Both the position numbers and the translations under genes were made by a program. The notes under the pieces were generated by a model that did no database searches, was not told the origin of the DNA, and saw only the letters and a list, made by a program, of their open reading frames with translations. DNA of 64,000 bases. Source: Allantophomopsis cytisporea (taxonomy: Eukaryota; Ascomycota; Leotiomycetes; Phacidiales; Phacidiaceae). The stretch covers positions 1,217,666-1,281,665 of the forward strand of contig CP103028.1 in NCBI GenBank assembly GCA_024752435.1. Direction: 5' to 3'. Positions within the stretch are counted from its first letter, which is position 1, and the number at the start of each line of letters is the position of its first letter. Positions 48,094 through 59,571 of this stretch are shown here, piece after piece.

Positions 48094-49683
48094 TTAACGG
48101 TTACACTTCTTGGAGAACCACCTAGCCCATCTTACAGATGGCTCATCGACGCCTCGTGTAAAGATATCCGCTGTCCACGTAAGGAAAAAACATATAACAA
48201 ATGCGCCAATACAATAGCTTAAGGTTGCCTGGAGTACTGTCGCTATACCAATAACTTTATGAAAGTGGTTCATTATCCTCCAACCGAACGAGAATAGAAA
48301 CGGGCCATGGACAACATATATAGAAAAGGAGATGTAACCAAGATATTGAGCAAGGCGTGTACAGAATATTCTCTGCAGAACTTTTGATCGATCGATTATG
48401 AATACACACAGTACAGATCCAATCGCCAAGTATAACCACTCTGGCCCTGAAACTTGCCATCGCACTGGCGCCCTCTCTCTTAGCCATGTATACATCGAGT
48501 CAGGACGTTGATCAAAGAATGGAAAAGACAGCAGAGCTAGAGAGATGGCAATGCCAAGACTGGCTAGGATTCTCTGCAGTAGAATGTGGCTTTGGAGTCT
48601 ATGCCACATATTCCCATATTTCCCTCGAACATCAATATGGGGTTTGTGATCATCGATTCGGATTCGTGATCGGCGCAACCCCAGCTCCGCGAGAAGCATA
48701 CCCGCTAAGAACAGTGTGATATGTAAATGTGCTCCGTAGAATGCGCACGCGTCCAAAATGATAATCAAAATCAAGCGAACGCCATCCTGCACTTGTGAAA
48801 GACCTGCAAGAGTAAGGAAGACAATAGCAGATCCATGGAACTCAAGTGGGATAGTCCATAGATTCTGGTCGTAAACGGGACCATGATTGTCAAACTTGAT
48901 GGTCCTGAAAATTTCCGAATAGTCTTGCATAACCTGCAACCAATTCCAGAATTGCTCCCAAATTGAAGGAAACCTCGGTGGTCCACGGCCGCCAGGAAAG
49001 CTGACATACAAGTTGAAGATACACAGGAGAAATGAGCAGAAGGTGGAGGCGAAAGTCGGGATGTAAAGACGTATCCATCGCCGAAGAATCGAGGATGCTA
49101 GTGAAGGCAGCAGGACTTCTTGATCTCGTGCTTGGATGAGCTTCAGAGGTCCGTAACTCAACGCATAGCCGGATATGACGAAAAACAAAGATACCATGGC
49201 TCCTCCACTGAATAACAGGCGAATGATGGGCCATTCGATAAATGAGAGCTTATGGCCTTCTGAAATCTGGAAGAGATCTACTCGCCATATCAATATCGCG
49301 TGTGTGATTACTACAAAAAGTGCAGCAACTCCGCGTAGACCATCAAGCCATGCTGTGGGATGCAGTTCCTTGTGCCTGACCTCATGCCCGGGAAGAAAAC
49401 GAAGAGTATAACTGGGAAGAAGAGCGATAAGGCACTTATACACTCGCCCTTTCTGGCAAGTATTCTTGAAAGGTCTGAAAGCCGTATCTTCAGCCATGCT
49501 TGATACTATCTCAAGTGTCGACTGGTGGCTAGGATCTGCTAAATCGAATTGCACGGACTCATTGTCTCTTTCTTGGATGGTCGCACTATCAACGTCTGTG
49601 GAGTCTGCTTGATATACTTCGAGTAAACTCAGTGCTTCATCGGCATCCCGGTAAAATGATGAATCTTGAGATCTTCGTAACAT
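48094..49683 (-). CDS. Membrane acyltransferase, acyltransferase-3 family (529 aa)
   Basis: A single exon. A hydrophilic N-terminus of about 105 residues rich in Asp, Ser and Glu precedes the first conserved block, WLDGLRGVAALFVVITH, where the Arg and His belong to the family's active site region. Further membrane spans include RLLFSGGAMVSLFFVISGYALSY, read in two parts, IPTFASTFCSFLLCIF, HGSAIVFLTLAGL, LFLAGMLLAEL and YLGYISFSIYVVHGP. Members transfer acyl groups to sugars, sterols or other small molecules in the membrane. The substrate is unknown. The start codon lies inside a short duplicated segment, so the exact N-terminus is uncertain; the next in-frame Met is inside the tail. Confidence 0.85.
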   Translation of the reverse strand: MLRRSQDSSFYRDADEALSLLEVYQADSTDVDSATIQERDNESVQFDLADPSHQSTLEIVSSMAEDTAFRPFKNTCQKGRVYKCLIALLPSYTLRFLPGHEVRHKELHPTAWLDGLRGVAALFVVITHAILIWRVDLFQISEGHKLSFIEWPIIRLLFSGGAMVSLFFVISGYALSYGPLKLIQARDQEVLLPSLASSILRRWIRLYIPTFASTFCSFLLCIFNLYVSFPGGRGPPRFPSIWEQFWNWLQVMQDYSEIFRTIKFDNHGPVYDQNLWTIPLEFHGSAIVFLTLAGLSQVQDGVRLILIIILDACAFYGAHLHITLFLAGMLLAELGLRRSRIRIDDHKPHIDVRGKYGNMWHRLQSHILLQRILASLGIAISLALLSFPFFDQRPDSMYTWLRERAPVRWQVSGPEWLYLAIGSVLCVFIIDRSKVLQRIFCTRLAQYLGYISFSIYVVHGPFLFSFGWRIMNHFHKVIGIATVLQATLSYCIGAFVICFFLTWTADIFTRGVDEPSVRWARWFSKKCNR

Positions 49684-49810
49684 TTGATCTTAAGTGATAG
49701 AAGTATGGAATCAATCATAGATATCCTAGTAGGATGATTCGTATTGAGATCTTGGTGATACTTTGATCTTAACTGATAGCAGTGTGAAGACAATAGTCCT
49801 GGGTAGGTAC
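49661..49810. repeat. Imperfect tandem duplication over the acyltransferase start
   Basis: Two copies of about 75-80 nt: 49661-49735 and 49743-49810. Both contain gagatctt, then tttgatctta with tgatag and a tcctagtagg/tcctgggtagg end. The start codon lies in the first copy. The second copy has gatac where the first has aacat, so it does not provide a second start at that point. Confidence 0.65.
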
Positions 49811-51309
49811 TCAGTTTCAAGGACCTAGCCTCCGTACACTTCAGACATGTGTAATTTTAAGACTCCCATCGCCGCATGATTTAAGAACAAAGAAGAAAAT
49901 ATACACTTTTGTTGTGATAGGGCTTGGTAAGATTAGTTTGTTTGGAAGTTAACCCGTTAACTCACTAATTAGACCGTTTCGGCCAGGTCAACCGGCCAAT
50001 TGACCGAACTGGCGAGACTGATACGGCTGATTTCTCAGACACTGCTGACAAGGCAATCTATGTTTCTGATCATAAATGGTTGTTGAATAGATTGGCTCCG
50101 GCGAATTCTTACCGCAACGATGTAGTGAGTTGTGTACCGCACTATGCTAACTGCAGATAATAGAGTAAGCTCCTGTTAAAACATGTCTCAGCTCCTTGCG
50201 CAGCCCTCTTGGTTAGAAGTTCAGTTGACATTCCAAACTCTACTTCCAACAACGCCGAAAATTTACTGATCAAATATCCTGATAAAATATAAAACTTTGG
50301 CCCTACGACGAAAATCAAACTGCCGGTAATTGATCATTCAAAAGCGTCGAGAGAAGAGGAGCCGGCGGATTTTATATGCTCGCAATGGCGGCGGTGTAGT
50401 TTCTGGAGGCTACCTCGCCATCTGCTTTTTTATTAGTATAGTTTTATACTCCGCTAGACTTAACAATAAACAATTACTTCTACTAGTTCATATAGCAATG
50501 TCTTTGACGTTAATATACCCTAAGAATAGTGATTATTATATTGGTCTTTAGTAGCTTTCTATCCTCTCTGTGAAAACGAGCTATCAGAACGCTATAACTT
50601 TATATTATAACCGATTACCATCGGCTCTGCCGTTACTAACTCTATTGGCTAGTATAAAACTATAGATTCAATTTGATCAGCTGACAATTACCTATAAAGA
50701 CTCTAAGATAGGTTACTTGTAGATCGAGTTTAGCTATTAGACTACATATGTATATATATATAAGCTGGTAATATAGACACACTAAGAAAGTTAGATCTCG
50801 ATCCAGAGTATAGCTTTAGTAAGCTTAGACTAATCGATATTCTTACGTGTTGTTCCTTTTCTTGAATATATCATGTGTTATCAATTATTATAGTATATTC
50901 GATTATAGGCCAAGGAAAAAAAAGCATCCTGTCTCCATCCTATAAAGAAGTCTCTGATCCCTCTTGGAGATGCTGTCACCTTCTCAAAAAAGAAGACCCT
51001 TGAGATTTATAGGTTGCTGCATCTGTATAGAAACAAGGGTCAGCTTTACAAGGGCGATTTGAGTATTAAGGTACCGGAAGGTGAAAAGGGGTACGCAAGG
51101 TGATTGATGTGTTAGTTTTGCGTCACTTTTGGATTAAGTGCTTTTGTCAAGCCAAAAGAATTCCCATATTCTATCAACATAGACGTGTGTTAGCCTCTAG
51201 AGTGTGAAACAACCACTTGTAGAGGCGATGGGTTGCTTATCCTGGCAGATCTACACCTTGGACTAGCTTCCTACGAATCATGGCCTACTGCCTCTGATCG
51301 AAATTCGTG
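49811..51309. other. AT-rich decayed stretch
   Basis: 1.5 kb without a gene. From about 50400 to 50920 the DNA is rich in TpA, and a plus-strand frame is interrupted by TAG/TAA at intervals, like the telomeric retroelements. I cannot identify the element. 50920-51300 has a plain composition but no readable family. Confidence 0.5.
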
Positions 51310-51782
51310 TCAATAAAACCAGTAACATCAAAAAGCTGCCTTACCTAAAGACCTGCATGAATGAGGTGATTAATCCAGCTATCACTTTCTATGCTTTTAC
51401 ACAGATCTTGCTGACATACTAGACTTCACAATGGCATCCCGTCGTAGCCGGTGGGATCTCCCACTTGCTAATACAAGACGATACCTACGAAGGCTACTTG
51501 CTCCCCAAGGACACCATAGTCTTCGCCAACACATGGGTCATTGGCCACTACGAGATTGAATATGAACAACCTGATGATTTTATCCCGGAGCGATTTCTGA
51601 AAAAACAAATTCGGGTCGCGCATTCCAGTCGATATGGACATCAAATCAGCATACTCGGAGGGTTTCTTACCTCTCCAAAGAAGTTTCCGATCACGTTCCA
51701 GCCGCGGTCGGCGGAGCATAGTGTAACCATTGAAAAGGAGTATGATGCAACTAAATCATTCTTCACTCTGTATGAAGTATGA
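51310..51782 (+). pseudogene. Cytochrome P450 C-terminal remnant lacking the haem loop
   Basis: Plus-strand readable order: KKLPYLKTCMNEV (K-helix region), then past a TAG, QWHPVVAGGISHLL, DDTYEGYLLPKDTIVFANTW, EYEQPDDFIPERFL (the PERF motif), and then directly GGFLTSPKKFPITFQPRSAEH and a stop at 51780. In an intact fungal P450 about 60 residues with the haem-binding FGxGxRxC loop lie between PERF and SPKKFP. They are missing, and the ExxR helix is also degraded. The rest of the gene upstream is not readable. It could not bind haem. Confidence 0.8.
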
Positions 51783-53033
51783 AAGGTAGTGTGCTAGTCC
51801 TTACAAGTTTGCTCATGGTATTCGCGTCAACAACTCAGCTAAGGTTAGTACAGTTCTCCTTAGTATATAGCACAGGGGTATACCATTGCTTACTAGCTAG
51901 CATGTCGACTCAAATAGGAGAGGTCCGCTTTATAGGTACATCGGCACAGTAGCAAGCCAGATCAGTGTTGAAGCTAGAGCAGCATCGTAGAGAGAGAAGC
52001 AGAAGTGAAGCCAGGTACGCAGGCTTGTTGTCTACTTTGTTAAGTACGGCAACAGAATGGAATTGATTGACATGTGTAGTGAAGTCATATATCTACTAAC
52101 AGGGTTGATTGACTCACATTGAGAGAATATCTCTAATAGCTATAAATATATAACATAAGATGCGCAGCTGCATACCAGCCACATCGTAACTGAAAATTAC
52201 CTATTTCGAATTTGATGAACGCTATGATACTATGAGTGCATGCAAAAAAAAAAAGTCACTAATGTGCACGTGTTTCAATACTAGCCATTCGACCTTAATT
52301 CAAGAGAACTAAAGTTTAGGTATAACTTCTATTAAACTTGAATCAATTGAAAACTAACGGTGATCGTTAAACATTCATTGTGGGATTACTACCTCGGGCG
52401 GTTCGAATAGATGAGCAAGTAAGAACAAATTTAAAACATACCCTTTGTAACAAACGTTCGCGAGGCTTCATGAGGTTGTTACACAGTGACACCTCCTTCT
52501 CCCCCATCACAGAATTGAATTCCTATCAAATGATAATAACTGCATCGCTAACAAGCCGCGCTTGCATTTCTTATCGAAATCACCTGGCTTCTCCTTACCT
52601 TTAGTTATTGCCTCCTGTGGATTGTACTTTGCCTTTTCTTCTGGCTAGCTCTTAAACTTTTCGGCCAAAATAACTTTACCTATCCTACAAGGCTAGATGT
52701 GAAACCAGGGGTGAATATGTGAATCGTTCTGAACAATCTACGGGATGACCGGATTGACTTAGTAGGTCTGCGCATCTAGAGAGCGCAGAACTGGTGGTGT
52801 ACTTGATTGAAAACCCGACATGACGAAGGAGGTCTAAATACTCACAAAAACTGGGGAAATACAATTACGGATCTCTCATCGTGAGTAGAAGAATAGATAG
52901 CAAGTCTGGATTTATAAACTATGTCCTACTTATTGTGTTAAGTTTTTCTAGAATAAAATCAACTCAAATCAAATCAGTCGGATTCGGTCATAGGATAAGG
53001 TCTTCGATTGTGAACTATCTACCGCTTCATATC
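51783..53033. other. Intergenic, no gene seen
   Basis: 1.25 kb, AT-rich, short frames only. Confidence 0.5.
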
Positions 53034-54497
53034 TTACTCATACAGTACTGTCGTAGGATTCTGGGCAAACGTGTTCCATGTCTCATCACGTAGCAGTCGT
53101 GGCCAGGCTTCATCTGTAGCATCAACCAGCACGTCCAAGGTTCCGCGAGGAGTATCTGGCGGAGTAGGCATGATGACCTGAAAACCAGCGCAGACGCCTC
53201 CAGCGGGAAAACGCAATGCTTTAATGCGGTCACCAAAAAGAGGGCCCCATTCTATCCCGTAGTAGTCATTCTCAACCCAACTACTTTGAAGTAAGTTCTT
53301 CCCAGGCATGTCGAGGAAGGCAGTGCCGGCAAGGCGGCCAACATCGTCCATATGTTCTACATAGTGCGCTACCTCATCATGATACGTGCTGCCACAGTCA
53401 GAGACGCTGAGTCGTATTAAACAGGCCAAATCAGCCAACGATGCCTGCTCGTTGGACAGAAGCTGCGAGATTGGTATAGTTGCTGGTGCAAAACCCAGAA
53501 TATTGCCCAGCGTGTGAGGGTGGATAGGGACTTGTGCTCGGCGCCGTGTATCAAGTGAAACCATGACTACCGAAGATGTCTTGGCATCAGCGAACGCAGA
53601 AACGTCTGGGTGTTCCGCACGTTGAACAGACCTCCAGAGAAGTGCTGTCAAGACATCGTTGGTAGAGACAAACTTGGGTAATTGGTCTTGGGAGATCTGA
53701 TCTTTCAGAATACGAACATTAGTTGGCGCACACTCATCTTTGAGCGCTCGGATAGCGTCCGGTGTAAACCGAAACACATGGGCATGGTGGCGAGCTTTGG
53801 TTAGACCATCGGGCAGTGCTTCTGGCGTGAAGGGCAGGTAGATAAACTCCTTGTGCTTCTCTGCGAAGTTGGCGCAAATATGCTTTCCCGTGCTCTGCAG
53901 TAGCTTAGCCCGATCCTGAATGGGCACGTCGGTCGGATGCTCAATCTCTAAGCCCTGCGCCCTTCGCACATCTTCAGCGAAGATCTCAAGCAACTTCCAC
54001 ATCGCGATGCCATCAGCAAAGGAGTGGAAGCACAAGTGGTTGAGCAGTAGGCCACCTTTGATTAGGTTGGCTTGCATCAAGTTGACTGCGAGCCGGTCCA
54101 CGCCGAAATTGGGCCACTCACCACCGGATCCTCGCAAGCAAAGTTTCTCGTTGTCTATAGCCGCATTCGGGAATCCCTGTGCCTGTAGCTGCGAAAAGGA
54201 TGGTATGGCGTCGTCACCACGGTGGTCTTTGATCACGAAGTCCTCTATCTCACCTTCGGCGTAGACTTGTAACTTGAACTTGCCAGCGGGTTTAACATCA
54301 GAGTCCTCAAGCACACCTTCGACGCCGACAAGGGGTGTGCGTGCCTTGAAGCTAGCCCAAGCTGTCTTTAGGATCGATGCTATGTAATCAGCATTGTAAT
54401 CCTCTGCCAACTCAAGGCATAGCATGTTCCGGATCCATCCTTTAGGACCTATCTGTTCAGACGCCAAAAGAACGGGAGCCTTTTCTTTTTCGTTCAT
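53034..54497 (-). CDS. BAHD-type O-acyltransferase (transferase family, 487 aa)
   Basis: A single exon. The catalytic HxxxD motif is HSFAD at residues 158-162 in the LCFHSFADGIAMWKLL context. The second BAHD landmark, usually DFGWG, is modified here to a YYGIEWGPLFGD stretch. Also SLDTRRRAQVPIHPHTLGN, where the Asp-Arg pair is usual, and PKFVSTNDVLTALLWRSV, a common mark of fungal members. Such enzymes move acetyl or longer acyl groups from CoA to alcohols or amines of secondary metabolites, often as detoxification or tailoring steps. No signal peptide. It is intact, while the DNA on both sides is decayed. The substrate is unknown. Confidence 0.85.
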   Translation of the reverse strand: MNEKEKAPVLLASEQIGPKGWIRNMLCLELAEDYNADYIASILKTAWASFKARTPLVGVEGVLEDSDVKPAGKFKLQVYAEGEIEDFVIKDHRGDDAIPSFSQLQAQGFPNAAIDNEKLCLRGSGGEWPNFGVDRLAVNLMQANLIKGGLLLNHLCFHSFADGIAMWKLLEIFAEDVRRAQGLEIEHPTDVPIQDRAKLLQSTGKHICANFAEKHKEFIYLPFTPEALPDGLTKARHHAHVFRFTPDAIRALKDECAPTNVRILKDQISQDQLPKFVSTNDVLTALLWRSVQRAEHPDVSAFADAKTSSVVMVSLDTRRRAQVPIHPHTLGNILGFAPATIPISQLLSNEQASLADLACLIRLSVSDCGSTYHDEVAHYVEHMDDVGRLAGTAFLDMPGKNLLQSSWVENDYYGIEWGPLFGDRIKALRFPAGGVCAGFQVIMPTPPDTPRGTLDVLVDATDEAWPRLLRDETWNTFAQNPTTVLYE

Positions 54498-55121
54498 CGT
54501 GCCTGATTGACTAACGTAGACAATTTTTTGCAGTTTTCTTCAAAGTGTGGGACCCGACGAGAGTTAAATGGTTTGCTGGCTATCTTGTCCGACTATTGAC
54601 GTACCGACATGAAGGGGGCTGGGCGATACAAGGGGTTTAGCGATGTCTTAATATCTTCGATATCTTCCATCGTGGGCACTTGGCAATTTCAGGACTTTGC
54701 TATACGGGGATCCTACAAAATATTGATAACCAGATCGCTAGCCCACTTCTGTACACTATTTAGCAGAACCCTCGCACAGGAAACTCAAAACATCTCTCCA
54801 CTATCTGCCTGTGATCGATCATCTCGCGGCTGCATAGCTCGTTTGTAGAACAGCGCAAGTGAAATTTTGAAATGCAGAAGCACATATACTTTTAATTATT
54901 CGATTATGATGTGATTTCAGTAGTTAAAGGACACTATCTCTTTTGAAAATCTTTGTTGGACATATATATAGTCGAGCAAACATACAGGAGGTCATGGATA
55001 ACGAATGTCATTTTCCCAAAAGTGGGTCAATTCGCCGCTTTCCGAAAATTCGAGTACACGGGATCCACTTTCCCACCTTTCATCAATTAATGGCGAGACA
55101 TCATCTAAACTAGAACGAATG
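54498..55121. other. Intergenic, boundary to the repeat-rich end
   Basis: Promoter side of the acyltransferase gene. From about 55000 the text changes character (cccaaaagtggg and cccactttccc words around 55010-55075), which could be an element end. No gene. Confidence 0.45.
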
Positions 55122-55199
55122 TTACTCTATGACAGATGAAATGCTACATAGCCCTTACACTTCTACGCGAAATGTATAGCATAATCTGTCATAGAGTAA
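55122..55199. repeat. Perfect 16-nt inverted repeat (46-nt loop)
   Basis: Left arm 55122-55137 (ttactctatgacagat) and right arm 55184-55199 (its exact reverse complement). Similarity continues imperfectly into the loop (atgctac against gtatagcat). It marks the start of the AT-rich block and may be a hairpin or a tiny inverted-repeat element. Confidence 0.85.
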
Positions 55200-58100
55200 A
55201 TCTCATTCTTCGAAATGTTGAACTATTCAATAACCCGAGTTTTACGAACACTATGTTAAACCCACCGAAGGGACTCTCATTCCTTCTCCGAAATCCCTTT
55301 TTTATTAGTTTGTACATTGTAAAAGAAGCTTCTAAGTTAAGTAACTTGTTTGTAGGCTTTATACTTAGGTACTCTACAATATATAATCTACTAGGCCGAG
55401 GCTTTTTGATAGACATCGAAGAACTCTATTGTATAATATAGAGCTGTTCTAGCTAGTTTTATTACCCGAATCCTCATAACTCTAACCCTAATACTATACC
55501 TATGTCTATTTGATTTGAGTTGAATCTATCTTATACTATGTAGGTCTACTAGATCTATAAGCTCCTACTTATCTATACTAGTATTTATTTTTCCCTTGTA
55601 TTATTTAAGGTGTTTTTGAGATTTATACTTTAATCTGCCTATATATAATATCTTTTATCTTCTACTCCTTCTTCTTCTCGTTGTACTCCTTCTTCTACTT
55701 TGTGCTCGCCTACCTCTCTTCTTTTAGCAACTCTTCTAGCAAGTTGGTCTTTTAGTAGATTTAATACTTTATTGTAGTCTAAGTACTTTGTACCTTTTAT
55801 AAATCGAATAACTACTTAAACTATCTAGATATCTAGCTTCTACTTTGTACTTAGGCTGTTAAGGTTTTTTATCTTTATAATTAGTATAGTTAGTTCTTCC
55901 TCCTAGTATATAAAATCTACCTCTATATTTCTTGCTTAGACTTGAAGTCAACTCTTAGCATTATAGTTTAAATCTAAAGCAATAAAGTAAAAAATACTAG
56001 AAGTTTTATAGAAGGTATTTGTAGTTGTATACTACTTCCTCCCTAGAATAATTCCTTAGCCTATTATATATTTAATATTGAATTCTTGTTTTTATATACA
56101 ATAGTACTTAGGCTTTAGTTTAAGTTAAAGAATTGTAGAGTATAACAATATATAGACTTAGTATAATACTATCGATTTCTAATAGCCCCTTCCCTATATT
56201 CTATTCTATACTCTATAAAAGTTTGTTTTATATATAAGTCTTAGTCTTCTATCTGTTGACTCTTTAAAAGACTATATATACCTATATAGTATTTATAACT
56301 TTTATTTGTTGTTGTACTATAGCAATCTTAGCAATGTTGTTTATATATATATATTTTAAGATGTATATTGCTTTGGGGATTTATTTTAAACTTTACAACC
56401 TTTATATATATAGATGTTTAAATAAAATTTAACGGATATCTTCAACTATTTCTGCATTTTCGTTGGGTTTTATATCTTAGATAGCTTAGATAGCTCTTTA
56501 GCTGTCAAAATATATTACAATCTCTTTATCCTAGAAGTTGGAAATTAGTAGAGCTTAGATTGTATCTTGTACCCTTCGAGCTACCTCTAGATTAGCCTTT
56601 AGCTCGACTATATCGATTTGTTGCTTTCTATATGTACCTGCTAGTACCTCGTGCTAGTAATTCGCCTAGCTACTTATATTGCGATCTCTATACTTACCTT
56701 TCTTTTACAAACTAAGCGATCGGTAAAGACTTAGATACTATAGATTTAATTGCGTTAGCATTTTGCAATAGCCTTTATAGTATTTTGTTCGATCGTAATG
56801 TTAACTACCTTATAGCTTTTCTATATAGAAATAACCTAGGCTAAAACTACTTCCAACTCTAAGTTAATATACTAGAAGTAAACGTATATATATTAAACTA
56901 GTAATTTAAACGTTGTACTCGGTTTCTGTCTTAATCTGTATATCTCTATAATATACTACTTAAGTATATATTCTTTAAAAGGGCTAGCAAGTCTACTTTA
57001 AACTATACAATTTTGAGTTGAAGTCTCGTATAAAATATAGGTAAATATACTTCTGTACTAACTACTTCGACGGCAACTAGCTTGAAGAATTAATAACTGT
57101 TCTTGCTCCTAGTCGATAGATTAAGAGTAATTAATAGAATCTTGATTTATAGTTTTAATGTTGTATTGAAGTTGAAACAGGAATTATACGTTATAATAGT
57201 AGAGAGTAGCCAACTACCCTATAAACTACGTTATTGATGTTCTTAGAATGCTACTTTATTGCTCCTACCTATTACAACTACTTGGTATTGTTGTATTTAA
57301 TCTATTGAAGCATTTCTATATATAGTATATTGATTAGTATTCCTAGTATAGTATTGTATATATTATACGCGAATATTAGGTAGAAATACTCATTTATAAT
57401 CTGTAATAAAGCAATCAATACGTATAAAATCCAAGCCGGGTAGAATAAAGCTGTATTAATCTTATAGTACCCAATCAAATTATTTGAAGAGCTATATTCT
57501 AAGAGCTATAAGTATAAAAGCTGTACTAATACAAAAACTTATATCTCTATATTGTCTACTTGTTTCGATAGACTACTACCGCCGCTAAGTTTTTAACTAG
57601 CTATCGATATTTAACTTGTTATAAGAACTAACGTCTTTGCCTATATTCTTTGTATAACTTGTACGTTACTAGTACTCGTTTTCTATTTTACTTCTAAACT
57701 AAAGGCAAATATTTTAGCCTAATATCTAAACAGCTTTGAAGATTGTAGATATATACAACTAAAGTCCTCGAGGTAACGTTTTTTTGTATATAGTAGTTTA
57801 ATAAGAAGGTATAGTTTTTAGTAATAAGTTGCAGCAGGTAACAATGTATTTGCTTAGAGAACAAAATAATATAATAGAAAAGTTATAACGTATATAATAA
57901 ATAAGTAACTTTGGAAACTACAGCTAAAATACAGAGACAAGACCCTAGCTTGCAAAAAGAAAACTGTAAAATAGATATGTAATATATAAAATAAGATAAT
58001 ATATATTATATCTAAGGCGTTTGCTATTCTATAGTAAACTCTGTAGAGTAGAATTTATAAAGATAAACGAGCAAGCTCTATTTATTATTTGCTTTCTAAA

Positions 58101-59400
58101 AACTTATATCTTTATCTATTTAGTTTAGCCGAAGTCTAGCTAAGTTGCTATAGTATTTATAGCTTATAGAAGCTACAGAATATTTATAGAAGTTTGCTTA
58201 ATAAGCCCTAGTAAAAGTTTGTAAAGGTTTAAAAATCAATTATGTATATTCTACCTATTTTATATATAGTACCTCCTTTACTATACTACATCTGTAGTAT
58301 ATACTAAGTATAAATATCTCTGTTGTATTTTTATATACTATAGTTATAGTATAGTATATACTAGAGCTATAGTATATTGTACAAAGAATATTGTACCGAT
58401 ACTACTTACTTATTTTAAACCTCTATAACGATTCTACAACCTTTATAAGCTAGGACCTTTTTGCAATGTAGAAAAGCCTTAAATTAGCCCCTCTATATAA
58501 AAGCTAGAAAATAGAACGTATATTATCTTTCAACAAATCTATTGTATTCCTTGGATTTAGATTAGGCTTGTATTAATAACTACAGCTATACTAGCTTTTA
58601 TTGTACAATATTATATACTACTTTTCTATCTTTATTGAAGGAGTTATCAAGATGTTGAAGACGATCTGTCTAAGCTTTTAAGGCAATTATATAAACTTCG
58701 AGTAAGTTATAAGTCCTTAGTAATTTAATCTTGACTCAATAAACAAACTCGAGAAGTACTATAAGTAGTATCTTCTTAAAAGCCTTCAAGCCTATTAAAC
58801 TTACAGAAATAAAGTAGTATTAAAGATAAAGCTCCAAACTCTTTTAGTAGGCTTATCTATTATTTTTATGTTAATATACTAGTATATTGACTTATAGCCC
58901 TATATTACAAAGGCAGTAAGTAGAGCCAAATATAGAATATATTAACTTATTTTGATATAGTATATTAACTTATAAGATTTCGAGTTCTACTAGTCGGGAA
59001 GTACTATAATTAATATATATAAAAGTACTATTGTATAGAAATGTTACAGCTTTAGCTTTAGTGTATAGGACTTATAAGTTATATAGTATATTAATGCTTA
59101 TTGTACTTACTAGGTAAACAGAATAAACAACCTAGTATTTACTATACTTATTTAATAAATAGTATAAACAGCTAGAAATCAATATATATATAGTCTACAA
59201 ACTTCCTACTATATTTAAAACTTTATAGTCAACTCAAATAAGCTTACTCAACCTAATACAATTATTACTTTGCTTCTAGTATTCCTTTAAGCTATAATCG
59301 AGCTTTACTACTCAACTTAATACCCTAATCCCGATCCTATATTATATACTCTAGCTCTTACCTCTTCTCTAAGCAATACTAGGAGAACCCAACGCTAAAG
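55200..59400 (-). mobile_element. Decayed non-LTR retrotransposon (RNase H readable), possibly composite
   Basis: AT-rich, TpA-rich DNA with no open frame. On the minus strand between about 56660 and 56330 an RNase H domain of the LINE type can be read through stops: VELKANLEVARRVQDTI, then IVIYFDS with a following RAI, AEIVEDI, and later IPKAIYI...NNIAKIA where intact elements have a PGH...GNE.AD..AK motif. Stops sit where Gln or Trp is expected. A possible FTD core precedes it in another frame, so there is at least one indel. The reverse transcriptase and endonuclease parts should lie at higher coordinates, but I could not read them with confidence. Towards 55600-55800 a basic run (RRAQSRRRSTTRRRR) is readable on the same strand and may belong to this or another element. 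Outer limits are approximate. Confidence 0.55.
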
Positions 59401-59571
59401 AAGCTTAAGCCTGTCTTTAACACATTACTTTAAAAACCCGTCGTTATACTTTAACTATCTGCTTAAGGTACTAGCTTTAAGTATATAACGACTTTAAAAA
59501 CCCGCGACTACAACTTAGAATCAACTGCTAGTAACGCTAGCAGCGAATTTATCGACGAACTAACTATTACA

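Noticed and set aside
53034..54497. Bacterial origin of the BAHD gene because it lacks introns
   Set aside because: Many fungal members of this family have few or no introns, and nothing in the text looks bacterial.
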